Source: JAICMB01 sp963795935 (GTDB lineage: Bacteria; Acidobacteriota; Terriglobia; Bryobacterales; Bryobacteraceae). Taken from it: a stretch of DNA of 64,000 nucleotides. The position numbers were made by a program, and so were the translations under genes. This document shows positions 38,681-46,838 of this stretch, piece by piece. The notes under the pieces are model-generated. The model searched no databases. It was not told where the DNA came from and worked only from the letters and a program-made list of their open reading frames with translations. The stretch spans positions 62,001-126,000 of the forward strand of contig CAWCJO010000001.1 of the NCBI GenBank assembly GCA_963795935.1, read 5' to 3'. The first letter of the stretch is position 1. The number at the start of each line of letters is the position of its first letter.

Positions 38681-39274
38681 CAATATCGTTGCAGGATCGG
38701 ATTCTTAAAACCGGCGGCCTCGAGATCGTTGCGCACTTTAGACGTATCGGCCGCATCACCCAGTGGTCCAACCAGCACCCGGAAGTAGCCGTCCTTCGGC
38801 GCGGGCGCGACAATCGCCTTCAAGCCCTTTTTTGCAAGGGTTTCCGAGATGATCTCGGCCTCCGGGCGGCTGGTCGATACGACCTGCCAGTAGTGGCCCG
38901 GCGCCGGTTGGTCCACGGCGGCAGTGGTGGCGCGGGCCGACGGCGGTTCTGCCTTCCGTTCCGGGCCCGCGGCGGCGGGCTTGTCTTCGGGCGCGCTGCG
39001 GGGCGGGAGCGGCCGTTGCGGCCTGCGGAGCCGCCGCGGCGGTCTGGTCCGTATCGCCTCGTGCGGATGGCTCGACAACGATCGGTTTCGCCGGCACAGT
39101 GCTGCGCGCGTCGGCCGATACCGGGGCCGAGTTTCTCCCCACGATATAACCCATGGAGAAAAAGACGGCCAGCAGGATCACCACGATCAGAAATACGCTG
39201 ATCAGTTGGCGGTTGCCGAGCACTAATTCAAATTCGCCTTCGTCCGTTCTTGCCAAACCTACTCCGCCTTTCAA
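38680..39274 (-). CDS. SPOR-domain membrane protein (one apparent frameshift)
   Basis: Bitopic protein of about 197 residues. After a short cytoplasmic head it has one membrane helix (ISVFLIVVILLAVFFSMGYI), a Pro/Ala-rich periplasmic linker and a C-terminal SPOR domain (YWQVVSTSRPEAEIISETLA to FRVLVGPLGDAADTSKVR). SPOR domains bind glycan strands lacking stem peptides, typically at the septum. The frame changes near 38997 inside the linker, beside a short G run. It starts nine bases after the slipin stop and ends by sharing one base with the lipA start. Confidence 0.85.
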
Positions 39275-39282
39275 AAGCTCCG

Positions 39283-40062
39283 TCAGGGCGCCGCGACTTC
39301 GGGTGTCCCGATCTTCTCCAAAGCGCGCCCTAAAGACGCAATTATATCTATGGGGAGCGGGAATATGATCGTGGTATTCTTTTCGGCCCCGATTTCAAGC
39401 AGCGTCTGCAGGTACCGCAATTGCAGCGCCATGGGCTCCCGTTGAATCACCTCCGCCGCCATGCCCAACTTCTCCGCCGCCATATATTCGCCCTCGGCGT
39501 GAATGACTTTGGCGCGGCGCTCGCGCTCGGCCTCCGCTTGCCGCGCAATGGCGCGTATCATCTGGTCCGGCAGATCCACCTGCTTGACTTCCACTAGAGT
39601 CACTTTTATGCCCCACGGTCCCGTGTGCATATCGAGCACCGCCTGCAGGCGCAGATTCAGTCTTTCCCGCTGGCTCAGCAGTTCGTCCAATTCGACTTCG
39701 CCCAGCACGCTGCGCAGCGTCGTTTGCGACACCTGCGATGTCGCATAGAGAAAATTGGCGACTTCTATAACGGCCTTGATCGGATCCACGACCCGGAAGT
39801 ACACCACGGCATTGACTTTCACCGAGACGTTGTCGCGCGTAATAACGTCCTGCGGCGGCACCTCCATCGCTTCAATCCGCAGTGAAGTACGAACAATGCG
39901 ATCGAGCGGGGCGAAAATCAGAATGACGCCGGGACCTTTCGGCTGCGGCAGCACCCTGCCCAGCCGGAATATCACTCCCCGCTCATACTCGGCCAGAATT
40001 TTGATCGACGACAGCAGATACACGGCGACCACAATGACCGGTACCCAGACCAGAACATCCAT
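39283..40062 (-). CDS. Slipin (stomatin-like SPFH/band 7 protein)
   Basis: Membrane-anchored SPFH-domain protein of 259 residues. One N-terminal hydrophobic segment (VLVWVPVIVVAVYLLSSIK) is followed by EYERGVIFRLGRVLPQPKGP, the band 7 core (VPPQDVITRDNVSVKVNAVV), the QVDLPDQMIRAIARQAEAER helix and a C-terminal helical end. Slipins form large oligomers in membrane microdomains and often work with NfeD-type proteins; no nfeD is seen here. It is intact in an otherwise error-rich stretch. Confidence 0.92.
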   Translation of the reverse strand: MDVLVWVPVIVVAVYLLSSIKILAEYERGVIFRLGRVLPQPKGPGVILIFAPLDRIVRTSLRIEAMEVPPQDVITRDNVSVKVNAVVYFRVVDPIKAVIEVANFLYATSQVSQTTLRSVLGEVELDELLSQRERLNLRLQAVLDMHTGPWGIKVTLVEVKQVDLPDQMIRAIARQAEAERERRAKVIHAEGEYMAAEKLGMAAEVIQREPMALQLRYLQTLLEIGAEKNTTIIFPLPIDIIASLGRALEKIGTPEVAAP

Positions 40063-40157
40063 AACCCACCGCCTTCCCCAGCAGGTATTGCCGCGGATCG
40101 ATCGCCTGACTTGCTCGCTGGTATGGCTCTAGCATAACAGCGCGCCGGGAGCGGAAC

Positions 40158-40832
40158 CTAGTCGCTGCCCGCGGCGGCAGTCGTCTGCTTCTTTGCGGTG
40201 CGCTTGTTGTAGTCGGAAAGAACGCGATTGACGTAGTTAATGGTCTCGCGGTATGGCGGGATGCCCTTGTATTTGTCCACGGCCCCCGGGCCGGCATTGT
40301 AGGCCGCCACGGCCTTGGAGACCTTGCCGTCATAGCGCGCAAGCAACTCCGCGAGATATTCCGCGCCGGCTTCGGCGTTCTGCCGCGCATTGTAAGGATC
40401 GGCGTTCAGCGCCGCGGCGGTCGCGGGCATCAGCTGCATCAAGCCCACAGCCCCCTTTGGCGATACGGCATTCTGCTGAAACGCCGACTCGGCCTTTGCA
40501 ATGCTGTGGACGATCTCGCGCGGCAGCCCGGCTTTCACGGCGGCGCGGTCGAGCAGCTCCTGCGGCGTTAAATTGTTCACCGCAACCGCGGCGGCCGCAG
40601 ACGCTGGGAGGGGCGCGGCCGGAGGAGGAGGCGGGGGGACGTAATCCTCCTGCTCGAAGTTCTTCACCCGCGCCGCGGGCAACTCTATCGATCCCGTTGT
40701 TGTGATCAGCCGGACGAGGTTTCCCTCCGTCTCGTGGCGCTCGGCGCGGATGCGCTGCCCGTTGGCGAGCACGGCATACTCGCCCGCCGTCGCGGACACG
40801 GATATCGCTGCAAAGACAAAAAGGACCTTCAT
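40158..40832 (-). CDS. Lytic transglycosylase (SLT domain) with signal peptide
   Basis: Peptidoglycan-cleaving enzyme. The ATG at 40832 opens a signal peptide (MKVLFVFAAISVSATAG). A DUF4124-like short N-terminal module (YAVLANGQRIRAERHETEG) and a Pro-rich linker follow, then the SLT domain (about residues 100-210) with the catalytic Glu in HSIAKAESAFQQNAVSPKGA, then GLMQLMPATAAAL, and AVAAYNAGPGAVDKYKGIPP with ETINYVNRVL. 224 residues. It is part of the minus-strand cell-envelope gene run. Confidence 0.9.
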   Translation of the reverse strand: MKVLFVFAAISVSATAGEYAVLANGQRIRAERHETEGNLVRLITTTGSIELPAARVKNFEQEDYVPPPPPPAAPLPASAAAAVAVNNLTPQELLDRAAVKAGLPREIVHSIAKAESAFQQNAVSPKGAVGLMQLMPATAAALNADPYNARQNAEAGAEYLAELLARYDGKVSKAVAAYNAGPGAVDKYKGIPPYRETINYVNRVLSDYNKRTAKKQTTAAAGSD

Positions 40833-40909
40833 GCCGGGAACCGGTCTATACGGATGACGCGTCACACGCCTGGACCGTGCACTTCCTCTACTGTAGCGCG
40901 AGTCGCTCT

Positions 40910-41828
40910 TTACCGTACTCCCGCGAGCACAGCGCCGCCGAACACCTCCGCGGCGATCCGGAAGGTGTTGGCGTGAGCGTCCACCGTAATATCAATCGGC
41001 TTCGAATATCCCCCGCCGAGCGTTACGACGAACGGAATTCCCCGCTCCCGGACTAAGGTCATGACGCGCCGGTCCCGTTCCTTTAAGCCCTCGCTGGTAA
41101 GCTCCAGGCGACCCAGCGAATCGCCGCGCAACGCGTCCACGCCCGCTTGGTAGAAGACAATATCGGGATCGAACTGCATAACCCGCGGCAATAACGCCGT
41201 CAAGGCGCACAGGTATTCCACGTCTCCGGCGCCTTCGCGCAACTCCACGTCGATGTCGCTGCGCTGCTTGTGAAACGGGAAATTAGAGGCGCAATGAATG
41301 GACGTAGTCAGTACTCCGGGGTCGCCCTCAAAGAAACTGGCGGTCCCGTCGCCCTGATGTACGTCCAGATCGATGACGGCGGCGCGGCGTATGCGGCCCC
41401 TCGAACGCAGCCACGCGATGGCCACCGCAAAGTCGTTGAACACGCAAAATCCGGATCCCTCGGCGCGGAATGCGTGGTGCGTTCCGCCCGCCAGATTCCC
41501 GCCCCAGCCCATCTCCAGCGCCTCCGTCGCAGCGCCCCAGCGTTCCGCCTGTCGAAGCGAGCGTTCGCCTCACCAGCCCCTCCGACCAAGGGAATCCAAT
41601 GCGCCGCATTGCTGGCGCGCCCAACGTTCCGCTCAGAAAGGCGTCGACGTATTCCGGATCGTGCGCCAGCTTGATGACGCCGGAATCGGCCAACGCGGCG
41701 CACTCGAAACGGTAGAACCCATCGGCGGCTAGCCGCTCCCGCAGGAGCGCATACTTCGTCATCGGGAACTTATGCCCGTCCGGCAACGGAATAGTATACG
41801 AATCGGCGAAAAAGAGACGCTTCGCCAC
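40910..41828 (-). CDS. Histone-deacetylase-family protein (one apparent frameshift)
   Basis: Zinc-dependent deacetylase superfamily (HDAC/AcuC/acetylpolyamine amidohydrolase), about 305 residues. The GTG at 41828, four bases after the DUF1080 stop, starts AKRLFFADSYTIPLPDGHKF. The catalytic and zinc residues are visible: GGTHHAFRAEGSGFCVFNDF, AAVIDLDVHQGDGTASFF, QAGVDALRGDSLGRLELT and VVTLGGGYSKPI. The frame changes near 41541, between LASTGGTL and ATEALEMGWGGNLAGG. In bacteria such enzymes deacetylate small molecules or acetyl-lysine proteins; the substrate is unknown. Confidence 0.85.
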
Positions 41829-41832
41829 GCAC

Positions 41833-42466
41833 TCAGCGGTTCGACAGGTCGCGAATCCAAATATCCTTGAAGCGCATGTTGCCGCGCCCCCCGGAGTGCA
41901 ACTGCAGCGCGATCCCGCCGTCCTGCGCCTTCGGCTTGGGGTCCGTGAAATCCACCATCTGGATGGCATTCAGCCGCGCGATGTAGCGGTTCCCCACAAC
42001 CTCGAGCAGATACTCGTTCCAGTCCTCCGGCCGTATGACACTTGCGTTTTCCGGCGCCGGCCAGACAATCCATTGCCGCCCGACATCGTAAATCCCGCCG
42101 GTGTGGTGGTTGATGTCGCAATCGATCTCGAACTGCGGCCCTTGCGTCACATCCGCCGTGCCGGGCTTGAACTCGGCGCGAAAGAAAACGCCGCTGTTGC
42201 CGTCGCCTTCGCATTTGAAGCGCAGCGACAGCTCGAAATCCGTGTAATTTTTCGTAGTGCGCAAATAGCCGTACTGCTTCGTAATGGCGTATCCGTGAAT
42301 GGTCCCGTTCTCCACCGCCCACTTTTCGTGCCCGATCTCGGTCCAACCCGTAAGGTCGGCGCCGTTGAACAGCGACACCCAATCTTCGCCCGGAAGCTTC
42401 GGCCTCGGCGGTCTGCGCCGTCAGGGAAGCCGCCATAACCAACGCGAGCGCAAGACGCGTAATCAT
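41833..42466 (-). CDS. Exported DUF1080 (3-keto-disaccharide hydrolase-like) protein (apparent frameshift)
   Basis: The ATG at 42466, immediately after the TAA of the DHH gene, opens a signal peptide (MITRLALALVMAASLTAQTA). After a one-base shift near 42400 the frame reads GEDWVSLFNGADLTGWTEIG, the typical start of DUF1080, and continues through NGTIHGYAITKQYGYLRTTK, DFELSLRFKCEGDGNSGVFF and QFEIDCDINHHTGGIYD to IALQLHSGGRGNMRFKDIWI. The concanavalin-like domain is complete. The family is linked to glycan or keto-sugar hydrolysis and is abundant in Planctomycetota and Acidobacteriota. Confidence 0.85.
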
Positions 42467-43424
42467 TTATGTTGTCTCCAGTTCGTGCCTGATCTCTTGG
42501 GCCACACTGCGGGCCTGTTCCACCGCGCCGATCTCGAAGCTGATCGCGCCCACGCGCGGATGTCCGCCGCCGCCATAGCGTTCGCAAATCGTCGCCAGAT
42601 TATGGGTCGGCTCGCGGCTCGCCCAAGGGTTCGATCCCACCGAAACCTTCGTCCGGAAACTCGACGTGCTCACCGAGACCGTATAGGTGCTATCGGGGAA
42701 AAGATAATAAGGGATGAACTTGTTATAGCCGTCCATGCCGTCCCCGGTAAGGTCGAAGAAAATCACGCCTTCATTGCAGGAAGCCTTGCCGCGGATGATG
42801 TCCACGGACCGCAGGTGCCGCTCGTACAGCGGAGCGTAAAGGTTACGGACCTCCGCGTCCTCGACGATCTGCGACAGAGGGCAATGGCGCATCAGGCGTA
42901 TGATGCGGTGTACGATATCGCTTCCGTTGGCGCTCTCGATCACCATGCGTAATTTTCATCGCCGGCTCGCGCAACTCGACCGCGGCTTCGGCGCTTTCAT
43001 ACAGCGCCCCGTCCACGATGTCGGCCCATTGCACCAGCTCCTCCAGATCCGGCGCTTCATAGCCGAACTTTTCCCGCGCCACCGTTGCGATGAACATGGT
43101 GCAGGAGTGGAACGACGGATCGTACAGCTTTTTGCCGCTGCGATCGCGGCGAAAGTGCTCGGCGTCCTCGGGACTCAGAAATGCGCTCTGATGATGATCG
43201 AACCACCAGGTGAGCCGCGGATCGGGCGAGTATTTGAAATCCACGATGGCGTTAACGTCGCCATCGAAGAGGCTCGCTTCAAAAAGCTGGGTGGCTTTGT
43301 GGGCCAGACCCGTGAAGTCGAACCGCGCTCCCGGAGAAAACTTCTCTTCGTGGAAACGGCTGAAAAACGCCGCCGAAGCCGCTCCATCGAAGCAGTGGTC
43401 GTGGTACAGGATTCTCACCCGCAT
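42467..43424 (-). CDS. DHH-family phosphoesterase (one apparent frameshift)
   Basis: Two-domain DHH/DHHA1 phosphoesterase of about 318 residues. The N-terminal domain has YHDHCFDGAASAAFFSR, an acidic VDFKYSP and the signature DHHQSAF with FHSCTMFIATVAREKFGYEA. The C-terminal DHHA1 domain has NPWASREPTHNLATICERYG and GGGGHPRVGAISFE. The frame moves near 42945 at ELREPAMKI to VIESANGSDIVHRI. Relatives include nanoRNases/pApases and RecJ-like proteins; this size and domain set are closest to the small DHH phosphoesterases. It heads the long minus-strand operon. Confidence 0.85.
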
Positions 43425-43574
43425 CGGTCAGGTTCCATAGTAAAAGGCAAAAGGCGCGAACCTCGGCGCGGATTCCACGCCGTTGCGCGGCATCCTCCGC
43501 GCGAGCTCCTGGGAGCGTAAAACCTTCTAGCTTATCGCAAACGGGCACGGCTGTGTTCGCGGCGAGGCAGTTGG

Positions 43575-43580
43575 TATACT
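43575..43580 (+). promoter_or_regulatory. -10 box of the tRNA-Arg gene
   Basis: TATACT, 11 bases upstream of the mature tRNA 5' end. The matching -35 is not clear. Confidence 0.4.
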
Positions 43581-43591
43581 GAGAATCGCGC

Positions 43592-43668
43592 GCGCCCGTA
43601 GCTCAGTTGGATAGAGCGTCTGGCTACGAACCAGAAGGTCGCATGTTCGAGTCATGCCGGGCGCACCA
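43592..43668 (+). tRNA. tRNA-Arg (anticodon ACG)
   Basis: A full 77-base cloverleaf with encoded CCA. The acceptor stem GCGCCCG pairs with CGGGCGC (43658-43664), then A and CCA. The D arm AGCTCAGTTGGATAGAGC, the anticodon stem TCTGG/CCAGA with loop CTACGAA giving ACG at 43626-43628, and a T arm GCATG/CATGC are all intact. It would read CGU, CGC and CGA after A-to-I editing. Accessory genes follow on the same strand, so it is a plausible integration target; no repeat of the tRNA 3' end was found downstream. Confidence 0.96.
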
Positions 43669-43923
43669 TAAAATCAATGACTTCCTTCTGGAAAGCAGCC
43701 GAATTTGAGTATCCAGAGAGCGAATCTGATTGGGCGATTTGGGTGGGCTGCTGACCTTCCGGCCAGCACCAGACCGCCAACGCTGTAGCAGAAAACTCCA
43801 CCCTAGCCCGCGGGAGCCGCTGTTAACGCGAAAGTCAATCGACAATTCCGGGTCTGACGATTCAGACGAAGTTGCCCAGGAATAAGTCGCACGCTACGAC
43901 GCGCGTTTTTTCTCCGTGCGAAA

Positions 43924-43953
43924 TTCAAACATTTTACTTATACTTTGTTTGAA
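43924..43953 (+). promoter_or_regulatory. Inverted-repeat promoter/operator of the cassette after tRNA-Arg
   Basis: TTCAAACA (43924-43931) and TGTTTGAA (43946-43953) form a perfect 8-base inverted repeat with a 14-base spacer; the half-site centres are 22 bp apart, about two helical turns. A TATACT (43939-43944) lies between the arms as a -10 box. The stretch is much more AT-rich than the surroundings and ends ten bases before the first ATG. It looks like an operator bound by a dimeric regulator, possibly encoded by the cassette itself. Confidence 0.55.
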
Positions 43954-43963
43954 GTAGCGCTTT

Positions 43964-44239
43964 ATGGCCCAGAAACTCGCTGGTGAACCTGAGGACGATC
44001 ACTGGTTGGAAGTTATCGGACGGTCACTGGCCTACATGTGCTTGCATTCTGCGAACATGGCAGAGCGTTCGCTAGCGGACAAGGCAGGGCTGTTGGAGGC
44101 CCTGGGCCTGAGCCGCGTCGAGTCTGCTCGAATGCTCGGAACGAGCTACAATTCGCTAACTGAACTGATGAGGGTCGCCCGAAACAAGAAGAGATCGATA
44201 AGGAAGAATCCAAATGGCCGCAAGGCGAAAAGCCGTTGA
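43964..44239 (+). CDS. Small helix-turn-helix-like protein (cassette gene 1)
   Basis: 91 residues, acidic N-terminus (EPEDDHWLEVIGRSLAYMCL), a basic C-terminus (NKKRSIRKNPNGRKAKSR). The middle (KAGLLEALGLSRVESARMLG then TSYNSLTELMRVARNKK) has the spacing of a helix-turn-helix resembling sigma-factor region 4. No family name can be given with confidence. It overlaps the next gene by 26 bases and lies directly behind the inverted-repeat promoter. It is intact. Its location just after a tRNA and the AT-rich leader suggest an acquired element. Confidence 0.6.
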   Translation: MAQKLAGEPEDDHWLEVIGRSLAYMCLHSANMAERSLADKAGLLEALGLSRVESARMLGTSYNSLTELMRVARNKKRSIRKNPNGRKAKSR

Positions 44240-44488
44240 AGTCTCGGAGGAATCCCGGCCGCGTGCGGATTTCGAATTAGGACGGATCGCCCGGCTGCCG
44301 GCATTGATCGCCGCGAAGGATTTGCCTCAGATCGAGCAAGTAGGCAGACTTCGAGCTATCGGCTTTGGCGAACGTCGAGATCGCCAACATCCTAGGCATC
44401 GCCTCCAACCACGTCGGGGTGGCGCTTCACGACTAAGTCTAAGCCAAAAGGGTCCAGCCGGTCCAAAGCTGAAAGCAAGAAGAAGTGA
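44214..44488 (+). CDS. Sigma region 4-like HTH protein (cassette gene 2, two apparent frameshifts)
   Basis: The ATG at 44214 reads into RIARLPALIAAKDLPQIEQ and RLRAIGFG. After a shift near 44368 the frame gives ANVEIANILGIASNHVGVAL, a clear helix-turn-helix of the sigma-70 region 4 type, and after a second shift near 44433 a Lys/Ser-rich tail (TKSKPKGSSRSKAESKKK) ends at TGA 44486-44488. The bridged product has about 91 residues. Removing one G in TTTGGCG and one base in CACGACTAAG restores the frame, so it could be either mis-sequenced or inactivated. It stops seven bases before cassette gene 3. Confidence 0.55.
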
Positions 44489-44494
44489 CCGCTG

Positions 44495-44929
44495 ATGGCC
44501 AGAGTCAACCAGAGTCTCTTAACGCACCTCGAATCGAAGTTGAAGGTTGGGCGAAAACAGGTCTACGGGCTGATCCAGCGCCAGGGCCTTCAGACTCATC
44601 TTCCTGCTGAGTTAGCCGCTATTGCGCTCGCTGCCGAAAAAGGGATCGGTATCACCCGGTACGCGTCCGCTGAATGACTCGGCCAAATTCGGCAGGCGAC
44701 CTCAGGTTTTGCGACCACGCCGGGTGTTAGCCCGCCTCCAACTCCGATAAGAGCATCCCGTAGACCAGCGGGAGAAAAGAGGGCGCTTCGGCGTGTCCAA
44801 AAAAGGGGCAAGTCGGTCTTCGTGGTCCACGGCCGGAACGAGCGTTTACGGCGTTCGTTATTCGCCTTCCTGCGTTCAATCGGCCTGAATCCCATTGAAT
44901 GGCGTAAAGCGATCCAGATGACGGGCTCA
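44495..44929 (+). pseudogene. TIR-like nucleotide-binding protein (Pycsar/CBASS effector TIR family), interrupted and truncated (cassette gene 3)
   Basis: The first 60 residues form an N-terminal domain (KVGRKQVYGLIQRQGLQTHL then PAELAAIALAAEKGIGITRY) seen in front of TIR-like domains. An in-frame TGA at 44675-44677 interrupts it. In the same frame a Pro-rich linker follows and then SVFVVHGRNERLRRSLFAFL and RSIGLNPIEWRKAIQMTGS, the beginning of a TIR-like domain of the PF10137 type. After MTGS (44929) recognisable homology stops although the frame stays open to 45136, so about two thirds of the domain is missing. Family members cleave NAD-type nucleotides in anti-phage systems; this copy is probably dead unless the sequence is wrong. 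Confidence 0.6.
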
Positions 44930-45052
44930 ATGAGGCTTCAACATGCCCTCGCTTTTTGGGAAAAGACGCGGATGCCGACTCAAGCGCCTCCATGGGGAAG
45001 CGGACGGCTCCGTTGTAGCCCCGGGAGACGGTCTCCCAATGGCTCGCCGCTT

Positions 45053-46838
45053 TCATCGATCCGGGTACAGCTCCGCATAGCGAGGATTGCCGAGCAGCGA
45101 GCGCAGCAACAGCCCCAGCTCTCCGGGAGGCGTTAATCCATCGTGGCGCCACAACACCTCCCCGGACGCGTTCGTCAGAAGCAGGGCCGGCGCGCGCGCG
45201 ATAGGGCCAGTTTATCGAGCGCTGTTCCATCATCGAAGAGAATCGGGATATCGCCGCTGTTCCAGTCGTAGCGAAGGTCGTCCGGGGCGACGTGAGCCGG
45301 CCGGTTCCCGCGCCCCACAACCACGATGGTCACGGGGAGATCTGGAAACTGGCGGTGAACGCTCGCGAGCAACGCGACTTGCCCGCGCGATTCGGAATCG
45401 TCCTCCGCGGCCGAAACGAATGCCAGCAGACAGCGCTTATGGGCCTGCGGGCAGGCTCGCGCGGTCCCGCCACTGGCATCGCGAAACAATAAGCCGGGAA
45501 GCGTGAGGCGTCCCTCGAACGGCGGAAATCTCCCGCCCGCCTCCGCAGCCCTCGAACGAGTTTCGCTCGAATGTCAGGGACGCGTTGCTCCGAACCGTCA
45601 CTGGCGAACAAGAGCGAATCGTGTTGTTCTCGAAAAGGCGGTGGCCCGCCAAGCTGGCGACATTCACGATGGCGGCGGTGGCAACCGGCGGATTCCAATC
45701 GATGCGGTTGCCCGAGATAACGAGCCCGTCGATAACTCCGCCATTCCAGGTTGAAAGATAGATCGCTCCCTGCATTCGCGCCAGTCGCGGGCTCAACCCG
45801 TTCGCCGCGCAGACATTGTTGCGGAAGGTCGCGTTCCCGGTCTTCCATCCGGCCGCAAACACCGCCGCGCAGTAGCCCTGCGTGTCGTGCCCGTAGTTCC
45901 CCTCCACCACGTTGTCGTCGTCGCCGTAATCGATGTCGAACGCGCCTCCATCTATGCCCGGGCTGTCGGTAAGGAACGCTTCACTGTGGCGCACCGCGCA
46001 GTTGCGGCACATCCACGTCCAGATTGCATTAGGCGTCCCGATGCTCTCGCTCCTCTGCATCCCCGTCAACCACGCCGCGCTGTTTTCGATCGTCCCATTG
46101 TTGACTTCAAAGAGCGCGATCCCATCGCCCGCGACGTCGTGAACGATCGAGTTCCGAATAATAACGTTAGTATTGCGGGATGTCTCAGGCGGAAATCCGT
46201 GCGCCACGCTGGCGACCAGAATCCCGGCCCACTGCGTCGTGTGGTAAGCGGTGACGCCATCGATCAGCAGATCGTCAAAGCGCTGCCGCTCGGTTCCCGC
46301 CGCGATCACTACCAGGCCGCTCTCTTTGTTTTTCGGTTCTCCGGTCACGTCGTGAACCACGATGTCGCGGATGCGAATCCCGTGAAGAACGCCTTCCGTT
46401 CCGCTGATGAATACGCCATAAGGCTGTCCACCGGAAAACTCCAAGCGCTCGATGGTCCAGTACTCTTGATCGAAAAGCTTTAGCGCCGCTTCTTCCCCGC
46501 TCTGAGCCTGAATCCGCGGTAACGCTCCCGCTTCCCCAGGCGCCGAGCCGGATCGGAGCCGCCGCCGATCCCGATCCCTTCGGCGCCAACATGCCCGCGC
46601 AGATCGAACCGCGCCGGAAGTAGATGGCGTCGCCGGGGTGGAATGTGCGCGCGGAAACCGCCTCAACGGATTTCCAGGCGCTTGCGGGAGAGCGGCCGTC
46701 CGACGCATCGTTGCCGCCGCCGCAATCGACATACCAGGCGCGGCCCGCGGGCGCCGCGACGCCGGCGCTAAAACTCGCAATGCCGCTCAGAAGACCAAAC
46801 GCGACCCGGGTTGCATTCCGGAAGTGCCGCGTCACCAC
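45053..46838 (-). CDS. Exported right-handed beta-helix protein with C-terminal thioredoxin-like domain (about three frameshifts)
   Basis: About 595 residues when bridged. The GTG at 46838 overlaps the TonB receptor stop and starts a signal peptide (GLLSGIASFSAGVAAPAGRA then WYVDCGGGNDASDGRSPASA). After a shift near 46560 come parallel beta-helix repeats (VIIRNSIVHDVAGDGIALFE, VNNGTIENSAAWL, FDIDYGDDDNVVEGNYGHD). After a shift near 45480 a thioredoxin-fold segment follows (LLAFVSAAEDDSESRGQVAL, PVTIVVVGRGN, DIPILFDDGTALDKLAL). A third shift near 45200 gives the end ALLLTNASGEVLWRHDGLTP to NPRYAELYPDR. The thioredoxin part lacks CxxC. Beta-helix proteins often bind or cleave polysaccharides; the receptor upstream suggests a partnership. 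Confidence 0.75.

Noticed and set aside
43624..43845. Minus-strand open frame covering part of the tRNA
   Set aside because: It includes the tRNA-Arg 3' half; a typical artefact of translating tRNA genes.
44675..44677. TGA read as selenocysteine in the TIR-like gene
   Set aside because: No bacterial SECIS-like hairpin follows directly and the position is a variable linker near an expected acidic pair, not a Cys site.
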